Shown piece after piece: positions 34,663 to 43,996 of a DNA stretch of 64,000 bases. The stretch lies in assembly GCA_002492465.1 (NCBI GenBank), contig DKYT01000049.1:44947-108946 (forward strand), in the 5' to 3' direction. The position numbers were made by a program, and so were the translations under genes. The stretch comes from Lachnospiraceae bacterium UBA7093. Lineage in GTDB: Bacteria > Bacillota > Clostridia > Lachnospirales > Lachnospiraceae. Every line of letters starts with the position of its first letter. The stretch's first letter is position 1. A model generated the notes under the pieces. The model did no database searches and had not been told where the DNA came from. It saw nothing but the letters and a program-made list of their open reading frames with translations.

Positions 34663-36639
34663 CTATATTTTCAAAGCAAAGTCGCTTCTGTCCAGAGAAA
34701 AATTTGGATTATAATAGGGATCTCCCGCCGCAAGCACATCCTTCCACTTTTCCCGGAATTGCTGGGATTCTCTTTCGTAACGCTGCGCCTTTTCCCCCTG
34801 GTCGTCCAGCCCTCGGGACAGGGATTCAAAATGATATAGCTCTGCAAAAGGCGTAAATACATTCAAATAGCCCTTTTGCCTGAGCTTCAGACAGAAATCC
34901 ACATCGTTCAGGGAAATCGCAAAGGACTCGTCCAGCCCTCCCACTTCCTGAAACAGTTCCCTCTTCACCAGCAGACACGCGCCGGTCACCGCCGAAACAT
35001 CCTGGGCATAACACAGTCTGCCCATATACCCTAAATTATCTCTGTGCTGACCATAATGACTGTGTCCTGCCGTTCTATGGGCGCCAAGCCCCAAGACCAC
35101 GCCCGCATGCTGTATGGTCTTATTTCCATAGTAAAGCTTACCTCCTACCGCTCCAACATCTTCCCGCTGGGCGTACATCAGAAGCTCCTCCAGCCAGTTC
35201 ACCGTGATCACCTGGGTATCATTGTTGAGGAACAGAAGGTACTCTCCTTTAGCCTGGGACGCCCCCAGATTATTAACGGCGGAATAATTAAAGTCCCTTT
35301 CAAATACTACCAGCTTTACCTTAGGCTCCTCCTTCAATTCTTCATAATAATCAAAAATCTCCGGCGAGCTGCTTCCATTTTCCACCACAATGATTTCATA
35401 ATTTTCATAAGTGGATCTCTCTAATATAGAAGTAATACACCGTTTTAAATCCGCCGCATGATCTCTGTTTGCAATTATAATAGAAATCATAGGATCCCCT
35501 ATAATCTGATATCTGATTTTGAAAATAGTCTCAAAAGCACGGGTTGAAGTGATTTGAAAATGTTCATAACCGTGTCTTCTCAGATGATCTGCCACCGCTC
35601 CCTTCGCCGCCTCTATGGCATAGGGCTTTGCGGTAATATCGGAAGCCGTGCTGCCCGGATGGCTTCTCCAGTAATAAAGAAGCTTAGGCACATGCACTAC
35701 ATGCCTGGCGCGGTCTGTCAGCCGCAGGATCATGTCATGATCCTGACTCCCGTCAAAGCGCGGACGAAAAAGCTCCGTACCGTCCAAAAGCTCTCTTGCA
35801 AAAACGCTGAAATGGCAAATGTAATTGTTTGCCCTTAAATTGTCAATGGCATAATCCGGCTTAAAATGCAGCGTCAGCATCTTATTGATGTCTCCGCTTT
35901 TAAAGGTAGTTTCATCGCAGTATATGTAATCTGCATCCTTTTCGTTGATTACCTTTACATATTCATATAAAGCGCAGGGATGGAGCACATCGTCATGATC
36001 AAAGAGTCCTATATATTCCCCTGTTGCCATTTTCAGGCACTGGTTGGTATTTCCTGAAATCCCTTCGTTTTTAGACAGCTTCCGGTACAGGATCCTGCCT
36101 CTTCCATCCTTCTTTTGGTATTCCCCGGCAATTTTTCCCACATACCCATGCTCTCCGTCCGAACCGTCGGCAAGACACAGTTCCCAATTCTCGTAGGTCT
36201 GATCCACCACCGATTGTATCATCTCCCGAAGAAAAGCCTCCGGCGTATTGTACAGCGGCACCAGAATGCTGATTTTCACCATCCGCTCAAAACGTTCCTC
36301 CCTCTGCCTCTTTGCCTCCTCCAGGGAAGGAAAGCTTTTGGTTCCATAATTTTCTCTTGCCTGCCGTTCAATCTGCTTATACTTTAGCTTGGATAAAATG
36401 CCACGCAAATTGCCGCAGTTTTTCACCCTGCTTACCTGACGCAGCACAAAATGCATACACCTCCGCAGGGGAGCAGACATTTTCCAGAGAGGGTTGCTTT
36501 TTATTCTGTTCAATTTAAAATTCAGATCGTCGCATTTCGCCTCCAGATCCGCCACCCGCCCCGCAAGATCCGCATTGCGCAAATGCTCTTTCTCATATGC
36601 TTCCCGATAGTCTATTTCTTTTTTCCTTTCACTCTCCAT
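34663..36639 (-). CDS. Dual-domain family 2 glycosyltransferase
   Basis: A 658-residue protein. A short N-terminal coiled coil (about 5-50) and basic region precede two GT-A domains. Domain 1 (about 118-350) has KISILVPLYNTPEAFLREMI, YIGLFDHDDVLHPCALYEYV and GSQDHDMILRLTDRA; domain 2 (about 385-620) has MISIIIANRDHAADLKRCI, YLLFLNNDTQVITVNWLEEL and ISLNDVDFCLKLRQKGY. Each has its metal Asp motif, so two different linkages may be made by one polypeptide, as in rhamnan and teichoic glycan polymerases. Its start overlaps the stop of the 742-residue enzyme. Confidence 0.88.
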   Translation of the reverse strand: MESERKKEIDYREAYEKEHLRNADLAGRVADLEAKCDDLNFKLNRIKSNPLWKMSAPLRRCMHFVLRQVSRVKNCGNLRGILSKLKYKQIERQARENYGTKSFPSLEEAKRQREERFERMVKISILVPLYNTPEAFLREMIQSVVDQTYENWELCLADGSDGEHGYVGKIAGEYQKKDGRGRILYRKLSKNEGISGNTNQCLKMATGEYIGLFDHDDVLHPCALYEYVKVINEKDADYIYCDETTFKSGDINKMLTLHFKPDYAIDNLRANNYICHFSVFARELLDGTELFRPRFDGSQDHDMILRLTDRARHVVHVPKLLYYWRSHPGSTASDITAKPYAIEAAKGAVADHLRRHGYEHFQITSTRAFETIFKIRYQIIGDPMISIIIANRDHAADLKRCITSILERSTYENYEIIVVENGSSSPEIFDYYEELKEEPKVKLVVFERDFNYSAVNNLGASQAKGEYLLFLNNDTQVITVNWLEELLMYAQREDVGAVGGKLYYGNKTIQHAGVVLGLGAHRTAGHSHYGQHRDNLGYMGRLCYAQDVSAVTGACLLVKRELFQEVGGLDESFAISLNDVDFCLKLRQKGYLNVFTPFAELYHFESLSRGLDDQGEKAQRYERESQQFREKWKDVLAAGDPYYNPNFSLDRSDFALKI

Positions 36640-38857
36640 CGTTCTCTACCTCCAACACCCAATTGCTCCAATTCACCAGCTTCTGCCTGGAGCATTGGTC
36701 CTCCGCCAGCATTCCAAACTGATAGATGCCCGGGGGAACCTCCTTGCTGCGCAGTTTTGCAGCAAATCCAGTTAAATCTACATTTAACTGATCCTTCAGA
36801 TTGTCCCTGATATCCTTCCGGTACCGTCTCTCCAGGACAACTGTCCACACCTTGCCATCTGCCTGGTTTTTCAGCAAAAGCTTCTTTTTATAACACGCGT
36901 TATCTGCTCCTATTACAAAGGAATACCCTTGGAAATAATACCCCATATCCTCTCCGGATATTTCAGCCTTCCCTCCCCCGGGTAATATGTCACGAGATAC
37001 GCCATATTTCCATTTGTATATATCCATAGCGCACTCCATCCCCACCACAAGGCATTTATCCTCCCTTGCATTCCGGATTTCCTTCTCCCCGGGGCGCACC
37101 TTGGACCAGGGCATATCAAGGGTCACCTGATAGCGGTATGCCGGTGCATATTCCGATTCAAGCATATCCGTGGTCAGATAGGGGTGGTAATAGGGATCCC
37201 TGCCGTAAAGGGGCTGATGCCTTTCATAAAGTAGGTCTTTTTCCTTTAAAAGGCGCAGCTGCTTTTCCGTGGATTCCCCGTCCTTTCCCCGGCTTAAAGA
37301 TTCGTGATGGTAAAAAACCACATCGTTTCTTACAATATTATAATATCCATGTTCATGGATGGTATAGCAAAGGTCAACATCGTTAAAGGCAACGGCAAGC
37401 TCCCGGCAAAAGCCGCCCGCCTCCTCAAAGACCTCCCTGCGTACCATCAGACATGCCCCTGTGACGGCAAGCACATTGTGCGCCCCCCTGTTCATGCCAA
37501 AGTAATGCTCCTTTCCGTCGTGTAAAAACTGCAGCTTATGTGCCGGTCCCACCCGCAGATTGGTAATGCCCGCATGCTGGATGATATCAGAATCCGGATA
37601 AAGGAGCTTTGCTCCCACCGCCCCTGCATAGTTCCACAAAACATCCCCCAGCATGATATCCATCCATTCAGGACAGACAATTTCCATGTCGTCATTCAAA
37701 AACAGGAGAACCTCTCCCTTGGCATCCTCCGCCCCCAGATTACACATGCGGGAAAAATTAAAGTCCATAGGCTGATAAAGATACCTGCATTCTATCCTTT
37801 CCCTTATCTTCCTGACCTTATCCTCTATTTTTTCCCGGTTTTCCTCACAGCTTCCATTATCCACCAGAATCAGTTCATAGATACAGTTTGTCCGGGTTCT
37901 CTCTGTCAGGGAATCCAGACAATGAAAAAGAACCTCCGGGTTATCCTTTGAAGGAATAATGACGGAAACCAGAGGATCACTTTTCTCCTTTACCAGCCTG
38001 AAATAATTCCGATCCGTTCCTATGGCAAGCTTTAGCCCCCTGATCTGCTCATATCCGCTTTCCATGCTATGGAAAAGCACCTGCCGGATATGCTGTACCG
38101 GCGTTTTCCAGTTCCGGGAGCGCTTTTCGTAACCTTTCCTCTCGTAAATCATTTCATACAGGCATGCATATAGCCATTCCGCCCCGTCCCCTATGCCTTT
38201 TCCCTGTGTTTTTCCCCCGCCTGTGTTCCCTTCGTCTGCACTGCGGCGCCTCCATGCCTCCCGCAGCGCCTCTGTTTTCACCGCCACCAGTGCGCCAAAA
38301 TAGAAACAGGACAAAAAGCGATCCGGCGACCAATCCGGTTTCAACCAGGGTTCTCTCCTGACGCCGTCCTCCAGCACATCTTCGTCGCCGTATGCCAGCA
38401 CCGCATTTTCATTCTCATAAAAGCACTGCGCCACCAGGCTCCAGGCAAATTCACTGATCTCGCCAGGATAAAAAGTCAGCACCAGCACTTCCGGAAGCTG
38501 ACACGCCATAAACTCCTCTATTTTCTCTCCGAAAACCTCCGCAGGCACCAGTAAATATTCCTTTTTCTCCTTCTTTTGACCGCAGTCGCAGGAAAACGTC
38601 ACGACTTGACAGCCTCCATCAATTTTTGAAGGTTTTCCATCATTTTCCAATTTATCCCTGTCAGATTGCACCCGTTTCCGATCATTTATCAGACATTTAA
38701 ACTGTCCGAAGCTAATAGAGTTAGCAATTGGGAGATTTTCTTCCTGTTGTCTAATCCAACTATCGTAATTTAGATTTTTGGATTCCACCTCTTTTCTGTA
38801 GGCACTGTGTTGTTGTTCCGTTAAAATCTGTTTTATACTCCGCTTCAAAAAATCCAC
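36629..38857 (-). CDS. Large family 2 glycosyltransferase with degenerate first domain and beta-rich C-terminus
   Basis: A 742-residue protein starting at GTG 38857 behind AGAGGAAA. Residues about 85-290 look like a worn GT-A fold (NAVLAYGDEDVLEDGVRREP and FYFGALVAVKTE), possibly inactive. Domain 2 (about 295-560) is intact: PLVSVIIPSKDNPEVLFHCL, LLFLNDDMEIVCPEWMDIML and VAFNDVDLCYTIHEHGYYN. The last 160 residues form a beta-rich region (VWTVVLERRYRKDI) that may bind glycan. Directly follows the methyltransferase-kinase gene (one-base gap), so coupled. Confidence 0.85.
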   Translation of the reverse strand: MDFLKRSIKQILTEQQHSAYRKEVESKNLNYDSWIRQQEENLPIANSISFGQFKCLINDRKRVQSDRDKLENDGKPSKIDGGCQVVTFSCDCGQKKEKKEYLLVPAEVFGEKIEEFMACQLPEVLVLTFYPGEISEFAWSLVAQCFYENENAVLAYGDEDVLEDGVRREPWLKPDWSPDRFLSCFYFGALVAVKTEALREAWRRRSADEGNTGGGKTQGKGIGDGAEWLYACLYEMIYERKGYEKRSRNWKTPVQHIRQVLFHSMESGYEQIRGLKLAIGTDRNYFRLVKEKSDPLVSVIIPSKDNPEVLFHCLDSLTERTRTNCIYELILVDNGSCEENREKIEDKVRKIRERIECRYLYQPMDFNFSRMCNLGAEDAKGEVLLFLNDDMEIVCPEWMDIMLGDVLWNYAGAVGAKLLYPDSDIIQHAGITNLRVGPAHKLQFLHDGKEHYFGMNRGAHNVLAVTGACLMVRREVFEEAGGFCRELAVAFNDVDLCYTIHEHGYYNIVRNDVVFYHHESLSRGKDGESTEKQLRLLKEKDLLYERHQPLYGRDPYYHPYLTTDMLESEYAPAYRYQVTLDMPWSKVRPGEKEIRNAREDKCLVVGMECAMDIYKWKYGVSRDILPGGGKAEISGEDMGYYFQGYSFVIGADNACYKKKLLLKNQADGKVWTVVLERRYRKDIRDNLKDQLNVDLTGFAAKLRSKEVPPGIYQFGMLAEDQCSRQKLVNWSNWVLEVENDGE

Positions 38858-38858
38858 T

Positions 38859-40973
38859 TTATTTTCCTCTTAATACTGTCTTGAGAGAAGGAATCGCATC
38901 CTTTGCCATACTCTCCGAAACAGGCGCAATTTCCGCCTTCATCGAAAGAACATTTTCTCCGGTCATAGGAAGCTGCGATACCTTGATCACCAGATTGGGA
39001 TCCTGGGTATCAAAAAGATAGCAGCCACCCTTGATTGCTCTGCCATTGGTCTCCAAATATTTCTTTTGAAAGGGAACCTTGACTCCGTTCAGAGACAATT
39101 CCGTAAGCCTCAGCATACAGGAACGGTCTGCGGGATCGATCCTCAGCGTTCTCACATTTCCATCCAGCGGAATCCGGGCTTCTATCTTCTGTTCCTCCAC
39201 ATAGACGTCCGGCATGTAAACAGAATTCTCTTCGCAAAAGCCCTCCCCATAGTCATAATAGATCTGGATTCTCTGATCTAAAATTTCCTGCAGCCGGCGC
39301 TCCATCAGTTCTTTGGGATCTATGCTGTAAGTGCCAAGCAGGGCTCTGATTTCTCCCATGGATTTTCGCTTTCCGGTCACCTGCTTTTGGAATTTCCTTT
39401 CTTTTTCGCGGTAGTCCTCGGCGGTTTGCTGGGTGATCCCCAGTTTGTCCATAATAAAATCTAAATTTAATTTATTTCTTTTTTCTTCTTCCAGCACATA
39501 GCAGTAAAGAGCGCGGAATGCAATTTCTGCGGAAGGGACCTTCCGGTTTACAGTCCATTCATAGTCGATCAGCGTCCACCGGTCGCCCTCTACAAGAATA
39601 TTGGCAAAGATCAGATCATAGTCCGTAACCTCCTGCTCCTCACCGTAGGAGATCAGTTCATAGTATCTGTCAAAAAGTCCATAAAATCCTTCCATATCCT
39701 CTTTTTCCAGACACTGATCCAACAACTCTTCCAGCGTAACGCCCTGTTCAAAGGGAAACTCCGCATAGCCGCCGTCTTCCCCCAGGCTGCATGGGTTGAT
39801 GACAAGCCCGCTTCCTTCATATCTTTTCCTGAGACGCTCATAGGCGTCCTGCATGCCTTTTATGTGTGCCTTTGCTCTGTTGTCTAAGGGAATCTTGCGC
39901 ACTACCTTTCCTTTTGGCGTCTCCACAATGTCCGTTCTCAGAGCGTATTCTCCCGCCCGGTCATTGGAATATTTCACATAGCAGGTATCCAGACTTCTAC
40001 CGATAACCGCAAGGTAAGAATTGGAAAAGACATCAAAAAGTCCGTCCTTCACAATTCCGTCAAAAACATACTTTTCATTAAAGAGTACCATTCTGTCCCG
40101 GTCAAAATTGCGCATATTATCCGTCAACTCACCCAGATGGGGAAGTCTTCTGTCAGAATAGATCGCGGTAGGAAATTTATAATCCGGATATGGGTAGTAG
40201 AAAGAATAATTCTGCACGCCGCAGCTGTGAAAGATTTTTTCCAGCCCCCGCCTTGTAAAGGTTCGGGCGCTTCCTCCCTCCGGATACCCTTCCAGACCGC
40301 TGAAATAAGTTCCCACATGGTCTTCCTTGCACCCTGCCCAGTATTTCAGCCCAAACTTGTTTTCTATGGCAATCACAATACATCCGTCTTTTTTCACATG
40401 CTTCAGCATGATTTTCAGGAAGTCTTCATAAGGGGTATCGGTATGAATATAGGACTGCCCATATTCAAACACGCCGATCATACAGGCAAAATCATAATCC
40501 TCCGGCAGGGACGGCTCGATATCGCTGAAATTGCCCACACAAATCTCAATGTTATCCCGATCCTGATTTCTGTAGGCATTTACATGACTTCTCCGTGCGG
40601 ATAAGTCAACGCAGGTAACGTGTCCCGCCTTTTGAGAAAGCTTTTCCGTTATGGCGCCGCATCCTGAACCGATCTCAAGCACCTTATCGCCGGATTTTAA
40701 AGGAAGCCAATCCACAATATTTCCTCTCAAAGGCGATAAATGATACAGGATTGGCCAGCTTTTTTTCTGTTCAATGATTTTCGGATATTCTACGGGAGAT
40801 GCATTTTTAACAATGGAAAGAATTTCTTCCTCTACCTTTCCATCGCTGTACAGATCCTCTCCCGGATAAAATTCATAATTTAAATTTACATTTCCTATTT
40901 TTGTGGGAAGCTTCTTGAGCAGCTCTTCTTCCTTTAAATGAATAGGCGCCGGTCTGCTTTTGTTCTCGCTCAT
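38859..40973 (-). CDS. Methyltransferase-kinase fusion resembling the glycan cap enzyme WbdD
   Basis: A 704-residue protein. The ATG at 40973 is chosen because AAAGG is ten bases upstream. Residues about 60-230 form a class I SAM methyltransferase (VLEIGSGCGAITEKL at 98-112, VTCVDLSARRSH). A kinase-like domain at about 340-500 follows: the first-lobe Lys in KVVRKIPL (Lys360), an Asp-x4-Asn catalytic loop in DYDLIFANILV (Asp453, Asn458) and an Asp-Tyr-Glu in place of DFG (Asp470). The C-terminal 150 residues are beta-rich. WbdD of E. coli O8/O9 uses the same order to cap a polymannan with methyl phosphate. Next to Wzt with a glycan-binding domain, capping is the best inference. The kinase motifs are divergent; activity is unproven. 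Confidence 0.75.
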   Translation of the reverse strand: MSENKSRPAPIHLKEEELLKKLPTKIGNVNLNYEFYPGEDLYSDGKVEEEILSIVKNASPVEYPKIIEQKKSWPILYHLSPLRGNIVDWLPLKSGDKVLEIGSGCGAITEKLSQKAGHVTCVDLSARRSHVNAYRNQDRDNIEICVGNFSDIEPSLPEDYDFACMIGVFEYGQSYIHTDTPYEDFLKIMLKHVKKDGCIVIAIENKFGLKYWAGCKEDHVGTYFSGLEGYPEGGSARTFTRRGLEKIFHSCGVQNYSFYYPYPDYKFPTAIYSDRRLPHLGELTDNMRNFDRDRMVLFNEKYVFDGIVKDGLFDVFSNSYLAVIGRSLDTCYVKYSNDRAGEYALRTDIVETPKGKVVRKIPLDNRAKAHIKGMQDAYERLRKRYEGSGLVINPCSLGEDGGYAEFPFEQGVTLEELLDQCLEKEDMEGFYGLFDRYYELISYGEEQEVTDYDLIFANILVEGDRWTLIDYEWTVNRKVPSAEIAFRALYCYVLEEEKRNKLNLDFIMDKLGITQQTAEDYREKERKFQKQVTGKRKSMGEIRALLGTYSIDPKELMERRLQEILDQRIQIYYDYGEGFCEENSVYMPDVYVEEQKIEARIPLDGNVRTLRIDPADRSCMLRLTELSLNGVKVPFQKKYLETNGRAIKGGCYLFDTQDPNLVIKVSQLPMTGENVLSMKAEIAPVSESMAKDAIPSLKTVLRGK

Positions 40974-40987
40974 GAAACGCATCCTTT

Positions 40988-42298
40988 CTACTGCTGGTCA
41001 GTAACCCTTATGACCGAATTGGTATCATAGTACCCCACCGTGTCCTTGTCCGATATAACCGTCAGGTTCAACACATCATATAATCGGTGGTATACTTGAA
41101 AATCTTCCTTTTCATACCCTGTCACTCCCAGCGAAAGGAGGTATTCTCCCCCTTGGAGATCCAGCTTTTGGGTAAAAGTAATATGCTTGACGCTTCCCCC
41201 CTTCACCGGCTCCAAAAACGCCTTTTCCACCATGGTGTTGGTTCCGGTGATCTCTACTCCCTTAATGTTCTTAATGGTGAAAGCAAAAATGGGCTCTCCG
41301 ATATCCGCCAGGAAACGCACTGTCATATGTATACAGCACTGCGCGCCCTTTAGTACTGCGCTGCAGCGTCTGCCTGCCTCATCTGTCACATAATATTCTT
41401 CGATTACTGCATCCCTGGTGCCATACTCCAGCAAATCCGGATTTTGAATCCGATCCTCCTCCGTCTCAGGAGCCGCCTCCTTAAGTTCCCCACTGCCCAC
41501 AGCTGCACGCAGTTCCCTGTCGTTTAACAGACTGTCATCCTCCTCGGGCAGAGGATATTGTCCCACCAGCACCTGCTTATAGGCGTCTATCATCTCCTTG
41601 GGGGAGCCTTCTCCAAGCTTGATTCCCTGATTCAGCAGCACCACCCGGTCGCAATATTTACTGATGCTGCTCAGATCATGGCTTACGAACACAATGGTTT
41701 TACCCATTTTTTTAAATTCTTCAAATTTATGATAGCATTTTGCCTGAAAAAACACATCTCCCACAGACAATGCCTCATCCACGATCAGAATCTCCGGATC
41801 AATATTGATTGCCACTGCAAAAGCAAGCCGCACAAACATACCGCTTGAATAAGTCTTCACAGGCTGGTAAACATACGCTCCAATATCTGCAAATTCCAGG
41901 ATCTGATCCATTCTTTCATCAATCTCTTTCTTGGAAAAACCAATCATGGTTCCGTTCAAATATACATTCTCAATCCCGTTGTACTCCATGTTAAAGCCTG
42001 CGCCCAGCTCAAGGAGTGCCGATATACGTCCGTTCACCTCTACAGTGCCTTTTGTGGCATTCAAAACACCTGTTATTATTTTGAGAATAGTGGATTTCCC
42101 GGAGCCGTTGGTTCCGATAATCCCAACTGTTTCCCCCTGATATATGGTCATATCTACGCCCTTTAAAGCATAATGCTCCTTATAGCGTTTCCTGCCCCAG
42201 ATTCCCAGCGCCTCCTTCAGCCTGTCCGATGGTTTATCATACAACTTATATGCCTTTTCCACCTCTTTTACCTGTATGGCGATCTTTCTCTCATCCAT
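40988..42298 (-). CDS. wzt: Polysaccharide ABC exporter ATPase with C-terminal glycan-recognition domain (Wzt)
   Basis: A 436-residue ABC protein. Residues about 1-245 are the ATPase: Walker A IIGTNGSGKST, signature YSSGMFVRLAFA, Walker B ILIVDEALSVGD, H-loop VFVSHD. An acidic linker (about 250-290) leads to a Wzt-type C-terminal jelly-roll domain (LLEYGTRDAVIEEYYVTDE, IFAFTIKNIKGVEITGTNT, GGEYLLSLGVTGYE). In E. coli O8/O9 that domain binds the capped non-reducing end and licenses export. TagH/RgpD-type exporters without recognition lack it. ATG 42298 follows GGGAGAAAG. Confidence 0.92.
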   Translation of the reverse strand: MDERKIAIQVKEVEKAYKLYDKPSDRLKEALGIWGRKRYKEHYALKGVDMTIYQGETVGIIGTNGSGKSTILKIITGVLNATKGTVEVNGRISALLELGAGFNMEYNGIENVYLNGTMIGFSKKEIDERMDQILEFADIGAYVYQPVKTYSSGMFVRLAFAVAINIDPEILIVDEALSVGDVFFQAKCYHKFEEFKKMGKTIVFVSHDLSSISKYCDRVVLLNQGIKLGEGSPKEMIDAYKQVLVGQYPLPEEDDSLLNDRELRAAVGSGELKEAAPETEEDRIQNPDLLEYGTRDAVIEEYYVTDEAGRRCSAVLKGAQCCIHMTVRFLADIGEPIFAFTIKNIKGVEITGTNTMVEKAFLEPVKGGSVKHITFTQKLDLQGGEYLLSLGVTGYEKEDFQVYHRLYDVLNLTVISDKDTVGYYDTNSVIRVTDQQ

Positions 42299-42351
42299 CA
42301 ATACTTTCTCCCGCCATTACCTCTCCGCTTTCCGGCATGGCATAATCTTTA

Positions 42352-43383
42352 TTATAAAACATCTGCAAAATGTACCTTCAGCCTCTTAAAAATCAGCGAC
42401 CCGATACAAAACAGGGTGACCGTGAAAATCCAAAAATATGTGGAGGAATAGAAATGCTCAAAAAACCACTCGTCGCCATAAATCGCATTTCTGTAGCCGT
42501 TCACAATATAAACCAGAGGATTCAGCTTAAAAAGGGTAATCAGCTTATCGTTGTTGAGCATGTCGATGTTCCACAAAATAGGAGTCGCCCACATCCCCAC
42601 CTGCAGTCCGATGTTGATGATCTGTGCAAGGTCCCTGAAAAACACCACGATCGCACAGCTGCAATAGCTCATGGCAAGAACCAGCACAAACAGGCAGAAA
42701 CTGTAATAAACCACCTGTATGGTATAGATATTGGGATAATAGCCGTAAAACGCCGCAACCACCAAAAGCACCGCTACGAAGAAAAGATGAATAAAGGTAG
42801 CGGCAATCAGCTTAATAATAGGAAGAATGCTGATATTAAACACTACCTTTTTTACCAGATAGCTGTACTCAAGCAGAGCATTGGTTCCGTTTGTGATTGC
42901 CTCTGAAAAGTAAAACCAGGGCACCAGCCCCGCCGTAAGATACAGAACATAGGGAACCTCCACGCCGCTTGCCACTAACTGGCTTCTGGTTTGAAACACA
43001 CGGTCAAACACGATCCAGTACATCAACACCGTAACCACCGGCTGCACCAGCGCCCATAAAAATCCCAGATAAGAACCTGCATATCGCTTTTTAAAATCAT
43101 TTTTTGCAAGCTTCCAGATCAATTCCCGGCTTTGAAACAATTCTCTGGGAATGATGAACATCCTGTCATAATACAAGCCAAAAATGATACAGGCAAGGGT
43201 AAGCAGCGCGCAGGCGCAAAATTTTTTCAAATTTTCCGTATGCTGATCCGGCGCAAGGGGATTATTATGCATCAGTACCATCACCGCCACCAGCATACAA
43301 ATGGCAAAAAATATTCCGACCCCCAGAGGCTTGGGCAGCTTTTTCAGTTTCAACTGCTTTCTCTCTTTTCCATTGTCCTTCAT
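42352..43383 (-). CDS. wzm: Polysaccharide ABC exporter permease (Wzm)
   Basis: A 343-residue membrane protein. Two N-terminal helices not found in the minimal family (about 18-70) precede the ABC-2 type permease core of six helices, beginning with the amphipathic RELIWKLAKNDFKKRYAGSY and including FLWALVQPVVTVLMYWIVF and MWATPILWNIDML. ATG 43383 chosen for its ribosome site; an upstream in-frame start at 43431 would extend over rfbC. Pairs with Wzt to export the undecaprenyl-linked glycan. Confidence 0.92.
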   Translation of the reverse strand: MKDNGKERKQLKLKKLPKPLGVGIFFAICMLVAVMVLMHNNPLAPDQHTENLKKFCACALLTLACIIFGLYYDRMFIIPRELFQSRELIWKLAKNDFKKRYAGSYLGFLWALVQPVVTVLMYWIVFDRVFQTRSQLVASGVEVPYVLYLTAGLVPWFYFSEAITNGTNALLEYSYLVKKVVFNISILPIIKLIAATFIHLFFVAVLLVVAAFYGYYPNIYTIQVVYYSFCLFVLVLAMSYCSCAIVVFFRDLAQIINIGLQVGMWATPILWNIDMLNNDKLITLFKLNPLVYIVNGYRNAIYGDEWFFEHFYSSTYFWIFTVTLFCIGSLIFKRLKVHFADVL

Positions 43384-43385
43384 GC

Positions 43386-43952
43386 TTACCCGTTCTTTCT
43401 GCTTGCAGTATATTCTTTGAATCCGTCCCACTTTTTATCCTTATCGGACATAATCAATTCCGTTCCCGGCGCAATGGGCCATTCCACTCCAATCGTCGGA
43501 TCGTCAAACCGGATACCGCCCTCGTCATTGGGATGATAAAAGTCCGTGCATTTATAAGCAAACTCTGCATAGTCTGACAAAACCACAAAGCCATGGGCAA
43601 AATTTTTCGGTATAAAAAACTGCTTCTTATTCTCTGCTGAAAGTCTCACCCCATGCCACTTTCCATAGGTGGCTGAACCGGGTCTTAGATCCACCGCAAC
43701 ATCAAATACCTCCCCCGAAATCACTCTTACCAGCTTATCCTGGGGATACTGAATCTGAAAATGGAGCCCCCTTAAAACATTCTTAACCGATGAGGACTGG
43801 TTATCCTGCACAAAGATCTGATCAATCCCCGCTTCCTTGTAATCATTGTAATTGTAAGTTTCCATAAAATACCCCCGCGCATCTCCAAAGACGGCAGGCG
43901 TAATAATTTTCAATCCTTCAATCTCACATGTTTCTACCGTTATCTTGCCCAT
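43386..43952 (-). CDS. rfbC: dTDP-4-dehydrorhamnose 3,5-epimerase
   Basis: Second last step toward dTDP-L-rhamnose. Cupin of 188 residues with DARGYFMETYNYNDYKEAGI, FVQDNQSSSVKNVLRGLHFQ (catalytic His) and FFIPKNFAHGFVVLSD. ATG 43952 (MGKITVE) is the usual start in related proteins; an ATG at 43964 is also in frame. Three bases before the Wzm gene. Confidence 0.95.
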   Translation of the reverse strand: MGKITVETCEIEGLKIITPAVFGDARGYFMETYNYNDYKEAGIDQIFVQDNQSSSVKNVLRGLHFQIQYPQDKLVRVISGEVFDVAVDLRPGSATYGKWHGVRLSAENKKQFFIPKNFAHGFVVLSDYAEFAYKCTDFYHPNDEGGIRFDDPTIGVEWPIAPGTELIMSDKDKKWDGFKEYTASRKNG

Positions 43953-43996
43953 TTCAACAACCATACCTTTCTATTCTTCGAATTCTCCGGAAATAT

